In this document: positions 53,341-61,975 of the stretch, in pieces | Layout: each line of letters begins with the position of its first letter | Numbering within the stretch: position 1 is the first letter of the stretch | Assembly: GCF_040372805.1 (NCBI RefSeq) | Contig: NZ_BAABWJ010000001.1 | Coordinates: 1,240,001-1,304,000 of the forward strand | Source: Pseudoteredinibacter isoporae_A | GTDB lineage: Bacteria; Pseudomonadota; Gammaproteobacteria; Pseudomonadales; Cellvibrionaceae | Direction: 5' to 3' | Length of the DNA: 64,000 nucleotides | The notes under the pieces: model-generated | Database searches by the model: none | What the model was told of the DNA's origin: nothing | The model's input: only the letters and a program-made list of their open reading frames with translations | Made by a program: the position numbers and the translations under genes

Positions 53341-53949
53341 ATGGAAGATATCAAAATTGAAAATGCCGCTCCGGAAGATGCCGAGGCAATGGCCGGGCTG
53401 ATATACAGCTCGGGGCCGAAGGCGTTCGACTATGTTTTTGGTAAACAGACGCCAGCGGCACAGGATTATCTCTACCATGCTGTGCAGCGCAATAAGGGAC
53501 AGTATTCCCACCGAAACCATGTGTTGGTGCGCAGCAATGGCCACGTTCTTGGGTCTATGTTTAATTACGACAGCCGTGGTTTGAGTGCGATGTATCTGCC
53601 AACGGTGATGTCGGTACTGAGCTTTTTTCGTTGGCGTATTTGGGGTGTGGCAAAGCGTTCTTCGGTAATCGATGAGGTGATCAAACCTCCCGCCGACGAT
53701 ATGCTGGTGGTGGCCCATCTGGCCGTCGCGCCCGAAGCCCAGGGTATGGGCATTGGTTCCAAGCTGATTGATTACGCCGCCGACATCGCGCGTGAAAATG
53801 GCTATGCCGGCTTGGCACTGGATGTGTCGATGGAAAATCCCGCGGCCCAAAGGCTCTATGAGCGATTGGGGTTTCAAGTGTGTGCCGAGAGGCTGTCACC
53901 CGTGTCAGAAGTACCGGGGCATCGCTATATGGAATGGCGTTTTTCCTGA
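53341..53949 (+). CDS. GNAT family N-acetyltransferase
   Basis: 203 residues from the ATG at 53341 (AAGGGC upstream), beginning MEDIKIENAAPEDAEAMAGL; longer starts at 53275 (GTG) and 53308 (ATG) are possible. GNAT acetyl-CoA binding is shown by LVVAHLAVAPEAQGMGIGSK and the C-terminal LDVSMENPAAQRLYERLGF in order. The insert between (LPTVMSVLSFFRWRIWG) is hydrophobic and unusual. Substrate unknown. It is convergent with ntrC. Confidence 0.85.
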   Translation: MEDIKIENAAPEDAEAMAGLIYSSGPKAFDYVFGKQTPAAQDYLYHAVQRNKGQYSHRNHVLVRSNGHVLGSMFNYDSRGLSAMYLPTVMSVLSFFRWRIWGVAKRSSVIDEVIKPPADDMLVVAHLAVAPEAQGMGIGSKLIDYAADIARENGYAGLALDVSMENPAAQRLYERLGFQVCAERLSPVSEVPGHRYMEWRFS

Positions 53950-53970
53950 ATTCCTGCCAGCAGGCAGGCC

Positions 53971-55386
53971 TTAATCATTGTGTTCCATTTGCAGGTCTTT
54001 CAGTTTTCGGGTCAGGGTGTTACGTCCCCAACCCAGCAAAACGGCGGCGTCTCGTTTGCGCCCGGCGGTGTGTTTCAGGGCGGTTTCAATCATGGCGCGT
54101 TCAAACCTGGGCAGGGCATTGTTGAGAATTTCTTTTTGCCCCTGGCTCAGGGCATTGTCAGCCCACTGGCGTAAGCATTTTTCCCAATCACCATTTGCGC
54201 TACTCGAACTGCCCTGTTGTTTTTCCAACAGCTCCGGCGGCAAATCCTCAATGTGAATTTCCCGGCTGGAGGCCATGACGGTCAGCCAGCGGCAAGTGTT
54301 TTCCAGCTGACGCACATTGCCGGGCCAATCCAGCGAGCACATAAACGCCTGGGTTTGGGGGAGCAAAATTTTGGGTTCCACATTCAACTCTTTCGAGGCT
54401 CGGCGAATAAAATGCTCCGCCAGTTTCGGGATGTCTTCCTGGCGCTCGGACAAGGTGGGGATGTGAATGCGAATGACATTAAGGCGGTGAAACAAATCTT
54501 CCCGGAAGCGGTTTTCGGCTACCAGCTGTTCGAGATTTTGGTGGGTGGCTGCAATGATGCGCACGTCTACTTTGACGGGCACATGGCCGCCGACGCGATA
54601 AAATTCCCCATCGGCCAGCACTCGAAGCAAACGCGTCTGAGTGTCGGCGGGCATATCACCGATTTCGTCGAGAAACAGAGTGCCGCCATTGGCTTGTTCG
54701 AAGCGCCCTTGGCGTTGACTGCTGGCGCCGGTAAACGCTCCTTTCTCATGGCCAAATAATTCCGACTCCATCAGATCTTTTGGAATCGCGGCCATATTCA
54801 GTGCAATAAACGGCTGCTGACGTCGAGGGCTGTGTCGGTGAAGCGCTTGGGCGACCAGTTCTTTACCGGTACCACTCTGGCCATTAATCAGAACGGTAAT
54901 GTTGGACTGAGAGAGGCGGCCAATCGCGCGAAAAACTTCCTGCATGGCCGGCGCTTCACCGATGATTTCGGCATCACTGTCTTCGGTGTTCGGGTTTTGC
55001 TGAATCTGTTCGGCCGCTTGGGTCAGAGCGCGTTGCGTCATAGCAACCGCTTCGTCGATATCGAATGGCTTGGGCAGATATTCGAAGGCCCCACTCTGGT
55101 AGGCTGAAACGGCACTTTCCAGATCCGAGTGTGCTGTCATGATGATAACGGGCAAGGTCGGGAATCGCTCCTGAAGTTGAGCAAGCAGAGAGAGACCATC
55201 GGTACCCGGCATTCGAATGTCGCTGATGATCACCGTGGGTTGCTGCTGCTCCAAGCGATGCAGTGCATCGTCACCACTGGAGAAACTTTCAGTTTTGATG
55301 CTGGCTTGCTGGAGTGCCTTTTCGAGCACCCAGCGAATACTGCGGTCATCATCAATAATCCAAACGGTTTGCTCTTGCATATTCAT
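53971..55386 (-). CDS. ntrC: Nitrogen regulation protein NtrC (NR I)
   Basis: 471-residue sigma-54-dependent response regulator. Receiver with Asp in IISDIRMPGTDG (residue 56; 54 if the third codon is the start, which matches E. coli). The AAA+ domain has GQSGTGKE (Walker A), the GAFTGA loop contacting sigma-54, and FLDEIGDMP. A Fis-type helix-turn-helix (AAVLLGWGRNTLTRKLKDL) ends the protein. The ATGA overlap with ntrB gives coupling. NtrC boxes lie upstream of ntrB and glnA in this window. Confidence 0.97.
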   Translation of the reverse strand: MNMQEQTVWIIDDDRSIRWVLEKALQQASIKTESFSSGDDALHRLEQQQPTVIISDIRMPGTDGLSLLAQLQERFPTLPVIIMTAHSDLESAVSAYQSGAFEYLPKPFDIDEAVAMTQRALTQAAEQIQQNPNTEDSDAEIIGEAPAMQEVFRAIGRLSQSNITVLINGQSGTGKELVAQALHRHSPRRQQPFIALNMAAIPKDLMESELFGHEKGAFTGASSQRQGRFEQANGGTLFLDEIGDMPADTQTRLLRVLADGEFYRVGGHVPVKVDVRIIAATHQNLEQLVAENRFREDLFHRLNVIRIHIPTLSERQEDIPKLAEHFIRRASKELNVEPKILLPQTQAFMCSLDWPGNVRQLENTCRWLTVMASSREIHIEDLPPELLEKQQGSSSSANGDWEKCLRQWADNALSQGQKEILNNALPRFERAMIETALKHTAGRKRDAAVLLGWGRNTLTRKLKDLQMEHND

Positions 55387-56450
55387 GGTTCGCTGGCCTT
55401 GCCAAGAGGTAAATAAATTGAAAATTGAGTATTGCCGGGCTCGCTTTCACATTCGATCAAACCGCCATGCTGGCTGATCAACTGTTGTGATATGGCCAGT
55501 CCAAGACCGGTGCCGCTGGCCCGGCCGGTAATCATGGGGTAAAAAATGTGGCTGAGAATGGCGCTGGGGATACCGGGGCCATTGTCGATGATATCCACCC
55601 GCACCACTAAGCGGTGGAAGCGTTGACCGATTGTAAATTGCCTTTGTACGCGACTGCGCAGAGTAATTTGGGGTTTGTCGACATGACTTTCGAGCAGAGC
55701 TTGCACGGCATTGCGAGCCACATTCAGAAGTGCCTGGATCAACTGCTCGGGGTCGGCAGGGAAGTCCGGGATACTCGGATCATAGTCTTTCAGCAGTTCG
55801 ACCTGATTGCCCACCTCGGCATGGATCACCGTAATAATGCGTTCCAGAACTTCGTGAATGTTCACGGCAGTGAGCTGCAGCGGCTGGTTGGGGCCCAGCA
55901 TTCTGTCAACCAGATTACGTAGGCGGTCTGCCTCGTCAATGATCACTTGGGTGTAATCCCGCAAGGACTCGCTGTCGAGTTCTTTGGATAGCAATTGGGC
56001 GGCCCCACGAATACCACCCAGGGGGTTCTTAATTTCGTGGGCCATATTACGGGCGAGGTTTCGGCTGGTTTCCTGGGCGCTGAGCAAGGCTTCTTCACGG
56101 GAGATGCGCAGCAGGCGATCGAGAGGTTGAATCTCAATGGCCAGGCCCTCCTGGTCGGCAAGCGGCGTCACACTGTAATCGATGGTCAATTGATTGCCAT
56201 TGGGCAATACCCAGCAGGCCCGGCGTTTGGTGTATTGATTTTGTTTCTGCAGGGCTTCTTGCAGAGTGGTGATGGCCTCATCGCTTTCCCGAAAGAAGGC
56301 CAGAAAGGATTGGTTGGCCACTTGCGCTCGACTCACCGCCAGCAAATTTTCGGCGGCCGGGTTCATATGCAGCAACTGCAGTTCGGGATCAACGATCACC
56401 ACCGCAGTATTCAAGCTATCGAGCAGTTGTTGATAATTCATAGGCTCCAT
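55383..56450 (-). CDS. ntrB: Nitrogen regulation sensor kinase NtrB (NR II)
   Basis: 355-residue soluble histidine kinase. A PAS domain (about 5-115, LLDSLNTAVVIVDPELQLL) precedes the H-box ARNMAHEIKNPLGGIRGAA and the HATPase domain with NVARNAVQALLE, DNGPGIP and GTGLGLAISQQL. It phosphorylates NtrC when nitrogen is limiting, under PII control. No membrane segments, as expected. It overlaps ntrC by four bases. Upstream is an NtrC palindrome. Confidence 0.96.
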   Translation of the reverse strand: MEPMNYQQLLDSLNTAVVIVDPELQLLHMNPAAENLLAVSRAQVANQSFLAFFRESDEAITTLQEALQKQNQYTKRRACWVLPNGNQLTIDYSVTPLADQEGLAIEIQPLDRLLRISREEALLSAQETSRNLARNMAHEIKNPLGGIRGAAQLLSKELDSESLRDYTQVIIDEADRLRNLVDRMLGPNQPLQLTAVNIHEVLERIITVIHAEVGNQVELLKDYDPSIPDFPADPEQLIQALLNVARNAVQALLESHVDKPQITLRSRVQRQFTIGQRFHRLVVRVDIIDNGPGIPSAILSHIFYPMITGRASGTGLGLAISQQLISQHGGLIECESEPGNTQFSIYLPLGKASEP

Positions 56451-56542
56451 CGCGTTTTGGGCTAATCCTCTAGGCCGCTTGCCACTTGTTGGGCAGGGGC
56501 CGCCTTGCTTCAGCGCATATTTGCCCTATGCCCCCTGCATAC

Positions 56543-56558
56543 AGCAAAAACCAAACCA
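56543..56558 (-). promoter_or_regulatory. Candidate sigma-54 promoter of ntrBC
   Basis: On the minus strand TGGTTTGGTTTTTGCT keeps GG-N10-GC spacing and the TTGCT -12 element, but the -24 element lacks the CAC of TGGCAC. A start near 56532 would give a leader of about 80 bases to ntrB. The NtrC palindrome lies about 150 bases upstream of that start. Confidence 0.4.
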
Positions 56559-56673
56559 AGTAGCGAAAGGATTGCGGGTTACATCTTAACTATTTGTTTT
56601 TTAAGGGAAAGTTATGAACGTCAGACGACTATTCACGCTCTGATTTAAGCATGATAGCGAAATCAGGAAACTC

Positions 56674-56692
56674 TTGCACCAAAGTGGTGCAA
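56674..56692. promoter_or_regulatory. NtrC-binding palindrome upstream of ntrB
   Basis: TTGCACCAAAGTGGTGCAA is a perfect dyad (eight-base arms, three-base centre) and fits the NtrC box GCACCA-N3-TGGTGC exactly. It lies between the DUF4124 gene and ntrB, consistent with autoregulation of ntrBC. Confidence 0.85.
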
Positions 56693-56747
56693 GTCATGAG
56701 GGCTTTTGGGGCGTTGTGAGGCAAGCTGGATTTTTGGGATGGGGTGT

Positions 56748-57308
56748 TTATCGTCTTAAGGGGCGGTGCACCCAAACCGTGGCTTTCGCCGACGGAGCCA
56801 GCTCTTTACCATTGCCGTTGACCAGGCGAGCGGTGACGGTGTGCTCCCCGCGAGTGATTTCTTTGATGGTGGCTTTGCCATTGTCGCTGGCGAGCCTGCG
56901 ACCATTGAAATAAATTTCGATGGTTGCCGCTGCCATCGCGGCCTGTTTTTCCTGCTCTATTTTTGCTTGATCGGGGCTGTTGCTGCGAATGGTGACGGTG
57001 AAACCGGCCTCGATCTGCAGGTCGCGTTGATGAGCCATCATGTGAGTGCCGTCACTGGGGCTGCTGAGAAAGAGCTGGTAGTCGGCGTTGAAATGACTGG
57101 CGACTGTCTGTTTTTCCTTGGCCAGTTTTTCCAGATCCATACCGGGGGTGGTATTAATTGGCTTCAGCTCGACTTGTTCGTTTTTTTGATCTTCAGCGGG
57201 TTTGTCGCTGTAGCTGACATTGCCATTTTCATCGACGTGCTTATAGATCTGAGCCGCCAAGGGCGCTGCACCGAGAACTGCCAGGAGTAAAACAAAATAA
57301 GGCTTCAT
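56748..57308 (-). CDS. DUF4124 domain-containing exported protein
   Basis: 186-residue protein with a signal peptide (about 1-19, PLAAQ) followed directly by a DUF4124 motif, IYKHVDENGNVSYSDKPAED. The remainder (about 60-186) has a short coiled segment and an Ig-like beta domain with VTIRSNSPDQAK and YFNGRRLASDNGKATIKEI. Such proteins are common near glnA/ntrBC in pseudomonads; function unknown, likely periplasmic. It lies upstream of ntrB by about 300 bases. Confidence 0.8.
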   Translation of the reverse strand: MKPYFVLLLAVLGAAPLAAQIYKHVDENGNVSYSDKPAEDQKNEQVELKPINTTPGMDLEKLAKEKQTVASHFNADYQLFLSSPSDGTHMMAHQRDLQIEAGFTVTIRSNSPDQAKIEQEKQAAMAAATIEIYFNGRRLASDNGKATIKEITRGEHTVTARLVNGNGKELAPSAKATVWVHRPLRR

Positions 57309-57428
57309 ATGTTGTTACCGTGCTGAATAAGACCGGATACTTAGAGTACCAGAGAACCCAAAAGTGCCTTGCTGGATGGGCGGGGGGCGCCTTTCAGTAC
57401 CTCCTGTCGGTACGATTCTTCTTGGTGC

Positions 57429-58487
57429 CTATAAAGGCTGGGCCTGAATAAACCCTTGCAGCGCTTTTGGCATACTGGCCAGATCGGCTTTTGCGGCAAT
57501 GTCTGCGACGTTGGCCGAGTTATAAGTATGCCAGTAGAGCACTTTTTTATCATTGTGATTCGCACAGCAGTTCAGCGCCGCCGCCGCAGTTTTGGCGGTG
57601 TAGGTCGGATCAAGTTCAAGTTGGGCCTGCTCAAACATTGTCTGGGCCCATTCACCTTCATCACTGGGATGGCCGTACCCACGGCCATAATAATCGTCAA
57701 TTAACCGGAACTTGGTGAGTGAGTGTTGCTTGATGCCGGGATCGATTTGGCAGAGGAACTGGTAACAGGCTCGCTGCAGTTTGCGTACCGTGCTGAAGGT
57801 GCAAGTCGGAATGGGGCCGAGGTGAGAGGGCGCAACCCGCACACCAACCAGCTGGCTTTTAATGCCCGCTAATCCACAGCCCAGGGTTAAGCCGGCCAAG
57901 GTAGCGTTAGAGCCTACCGGGCAATAAATATAATCGGGCTCGGGTAATAAGCCGGCATCAATTTGTTGTTTTAATTCAAAAGCCGCGTTTACAAACGCGA
58001 GGCAGCCCTGGATCGTGGAACCGCCTGCCGTCAGATAATAACGTTTGCGGCCATGAAGCCATTTGCCCAAATAGAACGTTGCGGCGGCTTTTAACAATGA
58101 GCCACGGAAATTTAACTGTGCATTGAAACGATGCATCAGTTTCAAATTTTGTTGCACTTGGCTGGTGATGGGTTGCTCAAATAAAATCATCTGCAGGGGG
58201 ATGTCCATCTGCAGGCTGTAAATGGATGTTGCGACACCATGATTGGTACCGATGGCACCAAAGCTCACCAGTTCTTTTTTTCCTGAGCGCAAGACATCAG
58301 CGAGAACAAACTCCAGCTTTCGAATCTTATTTCCGCCGTACAAACTGTTGGTTTTGTCGTCGCGCTTCACCCATAAATTTGGCGCCAACTGAGGAAGGCG
58401 TTCAATGGGGGTGGGTAATTTGGCAATGGCCAGAAAAGGAATGCGATCCTTTAAGCGGGGGAATGCCTCAAACAGCGGGCGACTCAT
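57429..58487 (-). CDS. PLP-dependent deaminase (ACC deaminase / D-cysteine desulfhydrase family)
   Basis: 352-residue fold-type II PLP enzyme. The PLP lysine lies in NSLYGGNKIRKLEFVLAD, preceded by WVKRDDKT, and the phosphate-binding region is VGSNATLAGLTLG. This pattern is shared by 1-aminocyclopropane-1-carboxylate deaminases and D-cysteine desulfhydrases, which release ammonia from their substrates; I cannot choose between them. It sits between ntrBC and glnA, so an ammonia-releasing role is plausible. Confidence 0.82.
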   Translation of the reverse strand: MSRPLFEAFPRLKDRIPFLAIAKLPTPIERLPQLAPNLWVKRDDKTNSLYGGNKIRKLEFVLADVLRSGKKELVSFGAIGTNHGVATSIYSLQMDIPLQMILFEQPITSQVQQNLKLMHRFNAQLNFRGSLLKAAATFYLGKWLHGRKRYYLTAGGSTIQGCLAFVNAAFELKQQIDAGLLPEPDYIYCPVGSNATLAGLTLGCGLAGIKSQLVGVRVAPSHLGPIPTCTFSTVRKLQRACYQFLCQIDPGIKQHSLTKFRLIDDYYGRGYGHPSDEGEWAQTMFEQAQLELDPTYTAKTAAAALNCCANHNDKKVLYWHTYNSANVADIAAKADLASMPKALQGFIQAQPL

Positions 58488-58626
58488 GGATGAATTCTCG
58501 AATTAGCACGTTTTTAGGGCAGCAATTATACGCGTTTGTTGGCGTGGTAGTAGGAATAATTGTGTCGGTAGATTCGCAGGGACATCAACCCTGGGTCGTG
58601 GGTTGAAAAGAAAAACGGAGAAATAA

Positions 58627-58650
58627 AAAAGGCCTCCGAAGAGGCCTTTT
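58627..58650 (-). terminator. Intrinsic terminator after glnA
   Basis: Stem AAAAGGCCTC/GAGGCCTTTT with tetraloop CGAA, ending 15 bases past the glnA stop on the minus strand. An A-run on the far side becomes the U-tract of the glnA transcript. Confidence 0.92.
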
Positions 58651-58665
58651 CAAGTGCGTTGCGAT

Positions 58666-60072
58666 TTATACTGAGTAGTACATATCGAATTCCACTGGGT
58701 GAGTGGTTTGCTCAACGCGATATACATCTTCCATCTTCAGGTCGATGTATGCTTCGATCATATCATCGGTGAAAACGCCACCGCGAGTCAGGAACTCGTG
58801 ATCTTCTTTCAGTGCATCCAGAGCTTCACGCAGGCTGCCAGCAACCTGTGGGATGGCCAAAGCTTCTTCAGCTGGCAGGTCGTACAAGTCTTTGTCTGCT
58901 GCATCGCCAGGGTGGATCTTGTTCTGAACACCGTCCAGGCCAGCCATCAACATAGCGGCGAAACACAAGTATGGGTTGGCGATTGGATCTGCAAAGCGAG
59001 CTTCAATACGCTTGCCCTTCGGAGACGCAACGTACGGAATACGAATCGAAGCAGAACGGTTGCGAGCGGAATAAGCCAGCATGACAGGTGCTTCAAAACC
59101 CGGGATTAAGCGCTTGTAAGAGTTGGTGCCTGGGTTAGAGAATGCGTTAATGGCTTTAGCGTGCTTGATGATGCCGCCGATGTAGTACAGAGCGGTTTCG
59201 GACAAGCCAGCGTAACTGTTGCCCGCGAATTGGTTCTCGCCGTCTTTCCAGAAAGACTGGTGAACGTGCATACCGGAACCGTTATCGCCAACAACGGGCT
59301 TAGGCATAAAGGTCGCTGTCTTGCCGTAAGCGTGAGCTACGTTGTGTACACAGTATTTCAGAATCTGAACTTCGTCAGCTTTCTTAACCATGGTGTTAAA
59401 AACCACACCGATTTCACACTGACCGGCCGTTGCCACTTCGTGGTGATGAACTTCAACGTCCAGGCCCATGGCTTCCATAGCGTTACACATGGCCGCGCGG
59501 ATATCGTGCAGGCTATCAACAGGAGGTACGGGGAAGTAACCGCCTTTAACGCGTGGGCGGTGACCCATGTTGCCATCGGCGAATTCTTTGTCGGTAGACC
59601 AATCGGCTTCTTCGGAGTTAATTTCGTAACCGCAAGAACCCATGTTGTCTTTCCATTTTACGTCGTCGAAAACGAAAAACTCAGGCTCGGGACCAAAGAA
59701 AGCTGTGTCGCCCAGACCCGTAGACTTCAAGTACTCTTCGGCGCGTTTGGCAACAGAGCGAGGGTCACGCTCGTAGCCTTGCATGGTGGAGGGCTCAACG
59801 ATGTCACAGCGAACGATAACGGTAGGCTCATCGGTGAATGGATCCAGAACACCAGACTCATCATCGGGCATCAAAATCATGTCAGACTCGTTAATGCCTT
59901 TCCAGCCAGCGACTGAGGAGCCATCAAACATTTGGCCGTCTTCAAAGAAGTCTTCATCAACAACTTTGGCGGGAATGGTTACGTGCTGTTCTTTACCTTT
60001 GGTATCGGTAAAACGCAGGTCCACCCAACGGGCTTCGCTCTCTTCGATCAGCTTTAAGGTATTCTCTGACAT
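58666..60072 (-). CDS. glnA: Glutamine synthetase type I
   Basis: 468 residues from the ATG at 60070-60072 with GGAGG six bases upstream; the upstream in-frame ATG adds nine residues and is rejected. It is the dodecameric enzyme that fixes ammonia into glutamine. MFDGSSVAGW, NGSGMHVHQSFWK, the ATP-binding KGGYFPVPPVDS and the adenylylation site LYDLPAEE with Tyr397 are present, so activity is probably controlled by GlnE. Transcription is likely from a sigma-54 promoter with NtrC boxes upstream. Confidence 0.97.
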   Translation of the reverse strand: MSENTLKLIEESEARWVDLRFTDTKGKEQHVTIPAKVVDEDFFEDGQMFDGSSVAGWKGINESDMILMPDDESGVLDPFTDEPTVIVRCDIVEPSTMQGYERDPRSVAKRAEEYLKSTGLGDTAFFGPEPEFFVFDDVKWKDNMGSCGYEINSEEADWSTDKEFADGNMGHRPRVKGGYFPVPPVDSLHDIRAAMCNAMEAMGLDVEVHHHEVATAGQCEIGVVFNTMVKKADEVQILKYCVHNVAHAYGKTATFMPKPVVGDNGSGMHVHQSFWKDGENQFAGNSYAGLSETALYYIGGIIKHAKAINAFSNPGTNSYKRLIPGFEAPVMLAYSARNRSASIRIPYVASPKGKRIEARFADPIANPYLCFAAMLMAGLDGVQNKIHPGDAADKDLYDLPAEEALAIPQVAGSLREALDALKEDHEFLTRGGVFTDDMIEAYIDLKMEDVYRVEQTTHPVEFDMYYSV

Positions 60073-60168
60073 GTTCAACCTCCAGGGGGCTATGGTCATT
60101 GGCTAAATTAGATGCGCGGCCTAAACCGTTATTGGTCGTGCGGCCTTAATGCATACGGATCTACACTT

Positions 60169-60184
60169 GGCAAATATCGTGCCA
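60169..60184 (-). promoter_or_regulatory. glnA: Sigma-54 promoter of glnA
   Basis: On the minus strand TGGCACGATATTTGCC has perfect -24 (TGGCACG) and -12 (TTGC) elements with four-base spacing, matching the consensus in all conserved positions but the last. The predicted start near 60158 gives a leader of about 85 bases to glnA. Confidence 0.9.
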
Positions 60185-60234
60185 GCCATAAATTTCGGTG
60201 ATTGCCCCTAATTCAGTGGGTTTGGCTTTAAATG

Positions 60235-60249
60235 GCACCAAAGTTGTGC
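60235..60249. promoter_or_regulatory. NtrC box 1 upstream of glnA
   Basis: GCACCAAAGTTGTGC differs by one base from the palindrome upstream of ntrB. It is centred about 84 bases upstream of the predicted glnA start. Confidence 0.8.
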
Positions 60250-60262
60250 GCCAAATTGGTGT
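60248..60262. promoter_or_regulatory. NtrC box 2 upstream of glnA
   Basis: GCGCCAAATTGGTGT keeps the inner GCC...GGTG symmetry but departs from the consensus at two positions. It overlaps box 1 by two bases and is centred near -97. Confidence 0.6.
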
Positions 60263-60277
60263 TTTTTTGAATTTAAT

Positions 60278-60292
60278 GCACCAAAGTAGTGC
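60278..60292. promoter_or_regulatory. NtrC box 3 upstream of glnA
   Basis: GCACCAAAGTAGTGC matches the NtrC box with one mismatch, centred near -127. Boxes 1 and 3 are 43 bases apart, about four helical turns, so dimers could align on one DNA face and form a NtrC enhancer. Confidence 0.8.
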
Positions 60293-60487
60293 TTGTGATT
60301 TCCTCGACCGTGTTGCGAACGCTTTTGGTGCGTTGTGCATGTGAGGCATGCCGGGTATTTGTAATCGGAGCTCATAGGGAAGGCAGAATGTGATGAAAAA
60401 GTAACCGTGAGAAATCCGGGCGACTGTTTTATAATCCCCCGCCCTTCGGCCCCGCCGAGAATGTTCACTGACCAGTATTCGATTCCT

Positions 60488-61942
60488 ATGCACATTATTG
60501 TTCGACTTTTCTCAGAAATCACCATCAAGAGCGCCCCGGTTCGTAAGCGCTTTATTAAGCAGTTGCGTAATAATCTGAGGGATTTGCTCCGCCCCGTGGA
60601 TTCATCCGTTCGTGTCAGTCGTGACTGGGAGAAGCTCGATATTATGGCGCCGAGTGATGATCCAGAGTTGATTCAGAAGGTCAGCCAGGTGTTGGCGAAT
60701 ACCCCGGGTATCGCGCACTTCTCATTGGTGCATCAATATCCTTTGGGTGACCAACACGATGTGTTCGAAAAAACCATGTTGCACTGGAAAGAGGCTCTGG
60801 CGGATAAAACCTTTTGCGTGCGTGTTAAGCGTGCCGGCAGCCACGATTTTACGTCTACGGATTTGGAACGTTATGTGGGGGGTGGTTTGAATCAACACAC
60901 CGAGGCGGCGGGTGTACGTTTGAAAAACCCCGATGTAACGGTCCAATTGGAAGTGAAAGATGATCAGCTGTATGTGGTCGAGGCTCGTCGCCAGGGGCTG
61001 GGTGGTTTCCCAATTGGTACCCAGGATTCTGTGCTGTCATTGATTTCCGGAGGCTTCGATTCCACGGTCTCCAGCTATCTGACCATCAAGCGCGGATTGC
61101 GCACCCATTACTGTTTTTTCAATCTGGGTGGCCGTGAGCATGAGCTGGGGGTAAAAGAAGTCGCTTTTTATCTCTGGAACAAATTTGGTGCGTCCCACAA
61201 AGTGCGTTTCGTCACTGTGCCTTTTGAAGAGGTCGTGGGCGAGATTCTGAAGAATGTTAAAAACTCCCATATGGGGGTGGTGCTGAAGCGCATGATGTTA
61301 CGCGCAGCCGAGCAGGTGGCTGAGCAGATGGAGATTCAGGCGCTGGTCACTGGTGAAAGTGTGGCCCAGGTGTCCAGCCAGACCCTGACCAACCTGTCGG
61401 TAATTGATAAGGTGACCGACACTCTGGTGTTGCGTCCACTGATCACCATGGATAAGAACGACATTATTGATATCTCTCGTAGAATTGGGACCGAAGAGTT
61501 TGCGGCGGCGATGCCGGAATATTGCGGTGTGATTTCCAAAAAGCCGACCACCGCCGCCAAAATGGCCGATGTGCTCGAGCAGGAAGACAATTTTGATTTC
61601 AGTGTGTTGGAACGTGCAGTACAGGAACGTCGACTACAGACTATCGACCAGATTATGGCGGATGCTGAGCAGAGCCATGTTGAGCTTGAGATTCTGGAGC
61701 AATTGCCAGACACGGCGGTGGTGGTGGATATCCGCCATCCCGATGAAGTTGAACAGAGCCCATTGAAACTCCCGGCTGGACAGGATGTGCTGTGTATTCC
61801 CTTTTACAGTCTGAGCAGCAAAGCCGCCAGCTTGAAAGAAGGGGGGCCTCACTACCTCTACTGTGACAAAGGCATTATGAGCAGGCTTCATGCCGGACAC
61901 CTGGCCGATGAGGGGTACCAGGTGGGGGTTTACCGCCCCTAA
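60488..61942 (+). CDS. thiI: tRNA 4-thiouridine synthase / thiazole sulfur carrier ThiI
   Basis: 484 residues from the ATG at 60488 (MHIIVRLFSEITIK), which matches E. coli ThiI; an upstream in-frame ATG (60407) adds an unrelated leader. THUMP domain (about 60-165), then the PP-loop ATPase domain with SLISGGFDSTVSSYL and the disulfide Cys346 in MPEYCGVIS. A C-terminal rhodanese domain has the sulfur-carrying Cys459 in LYCDKGIMSRL. The two-cysteine arrangement fits both s4U8 tRNA modification and thiamine thiazole synthesis. Confidence 0.96.
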   Translation: MHIIVRLFSEITIKSAPVRKRFIKQLRNNLRDLLRPVDSSVRVSRDWEKLDIMAPSDDPELIQKVSQVLANTPGIAHFSLVHQYPLGDQHDVFEKTMLHWKEALADKTFCVRVKRAGSHDFTSTDLERYVGGGLNQHTEAAGVRLKNPDVTVQLEVKDDQLYVVEARRQGLGGFPIGTQDSVLSLISGGFDSTVSSYLTIKRGLRTHYCFFNLGGREHELGVKEVAFYLWNKFGASHKVRFVTVPFEEVVGEILKNVKNSHMGVVLKRMMLRAAEQVAEQMEIQALVTGESVAQVSSQTLTNLSVIDKVTDTLVLRPLITMDKNDIIDISRRIGTEEFAAAMPEYCGVISKKPTTAAKMADVLEQEDNFDFSVLERAVQERRLQTIDQIMADAEQSHVELEILEQLPDTAVVVDIRHPDEVEQSPLKLPAGQDVLCIPFYSLSSKAASLKEGGPHYLYCDKGIMSRLHAGHLADEGYQVGVYRP

Positions 61943-61957
61943 ACGCCGGGGCGGTTT
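61933..61957 (+). terminator. Possible terminator at the thiI end
   Basis: CCGCCCC and GGGGCGG (seven pairs) with an eight-base loop; the left arm overlaps the thiI stop codon and TTT follows the right arm. The T-run is short, so this is a modest call. It could also serve the convergent Lrp-family gene. Confidence 0.5.
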
Positions 61958-61975
61958 ATCAGTGAGTCGCCTGGG

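Larger units (their letters stand above)
60073..60487. other. Divergent control region between glnA and thiI
   Basis: 415 bases without a gene. It holds the glnA sigma-54 promoter (60169-60184), three NtrC-type boxes (60235-60292) and a further half-site CTTTTGGTGC at about 60330. The thiI side shows no strong -10/-35 pair and only a weak Shine-Dalgarno. Confidence 0.7.

Noticed and set aside
61933..61957. Strong bidirectional terminator at thiI
   Set aside because: The stem is good but only three T follow, so it is kept as a moderate call rather than a firm one.
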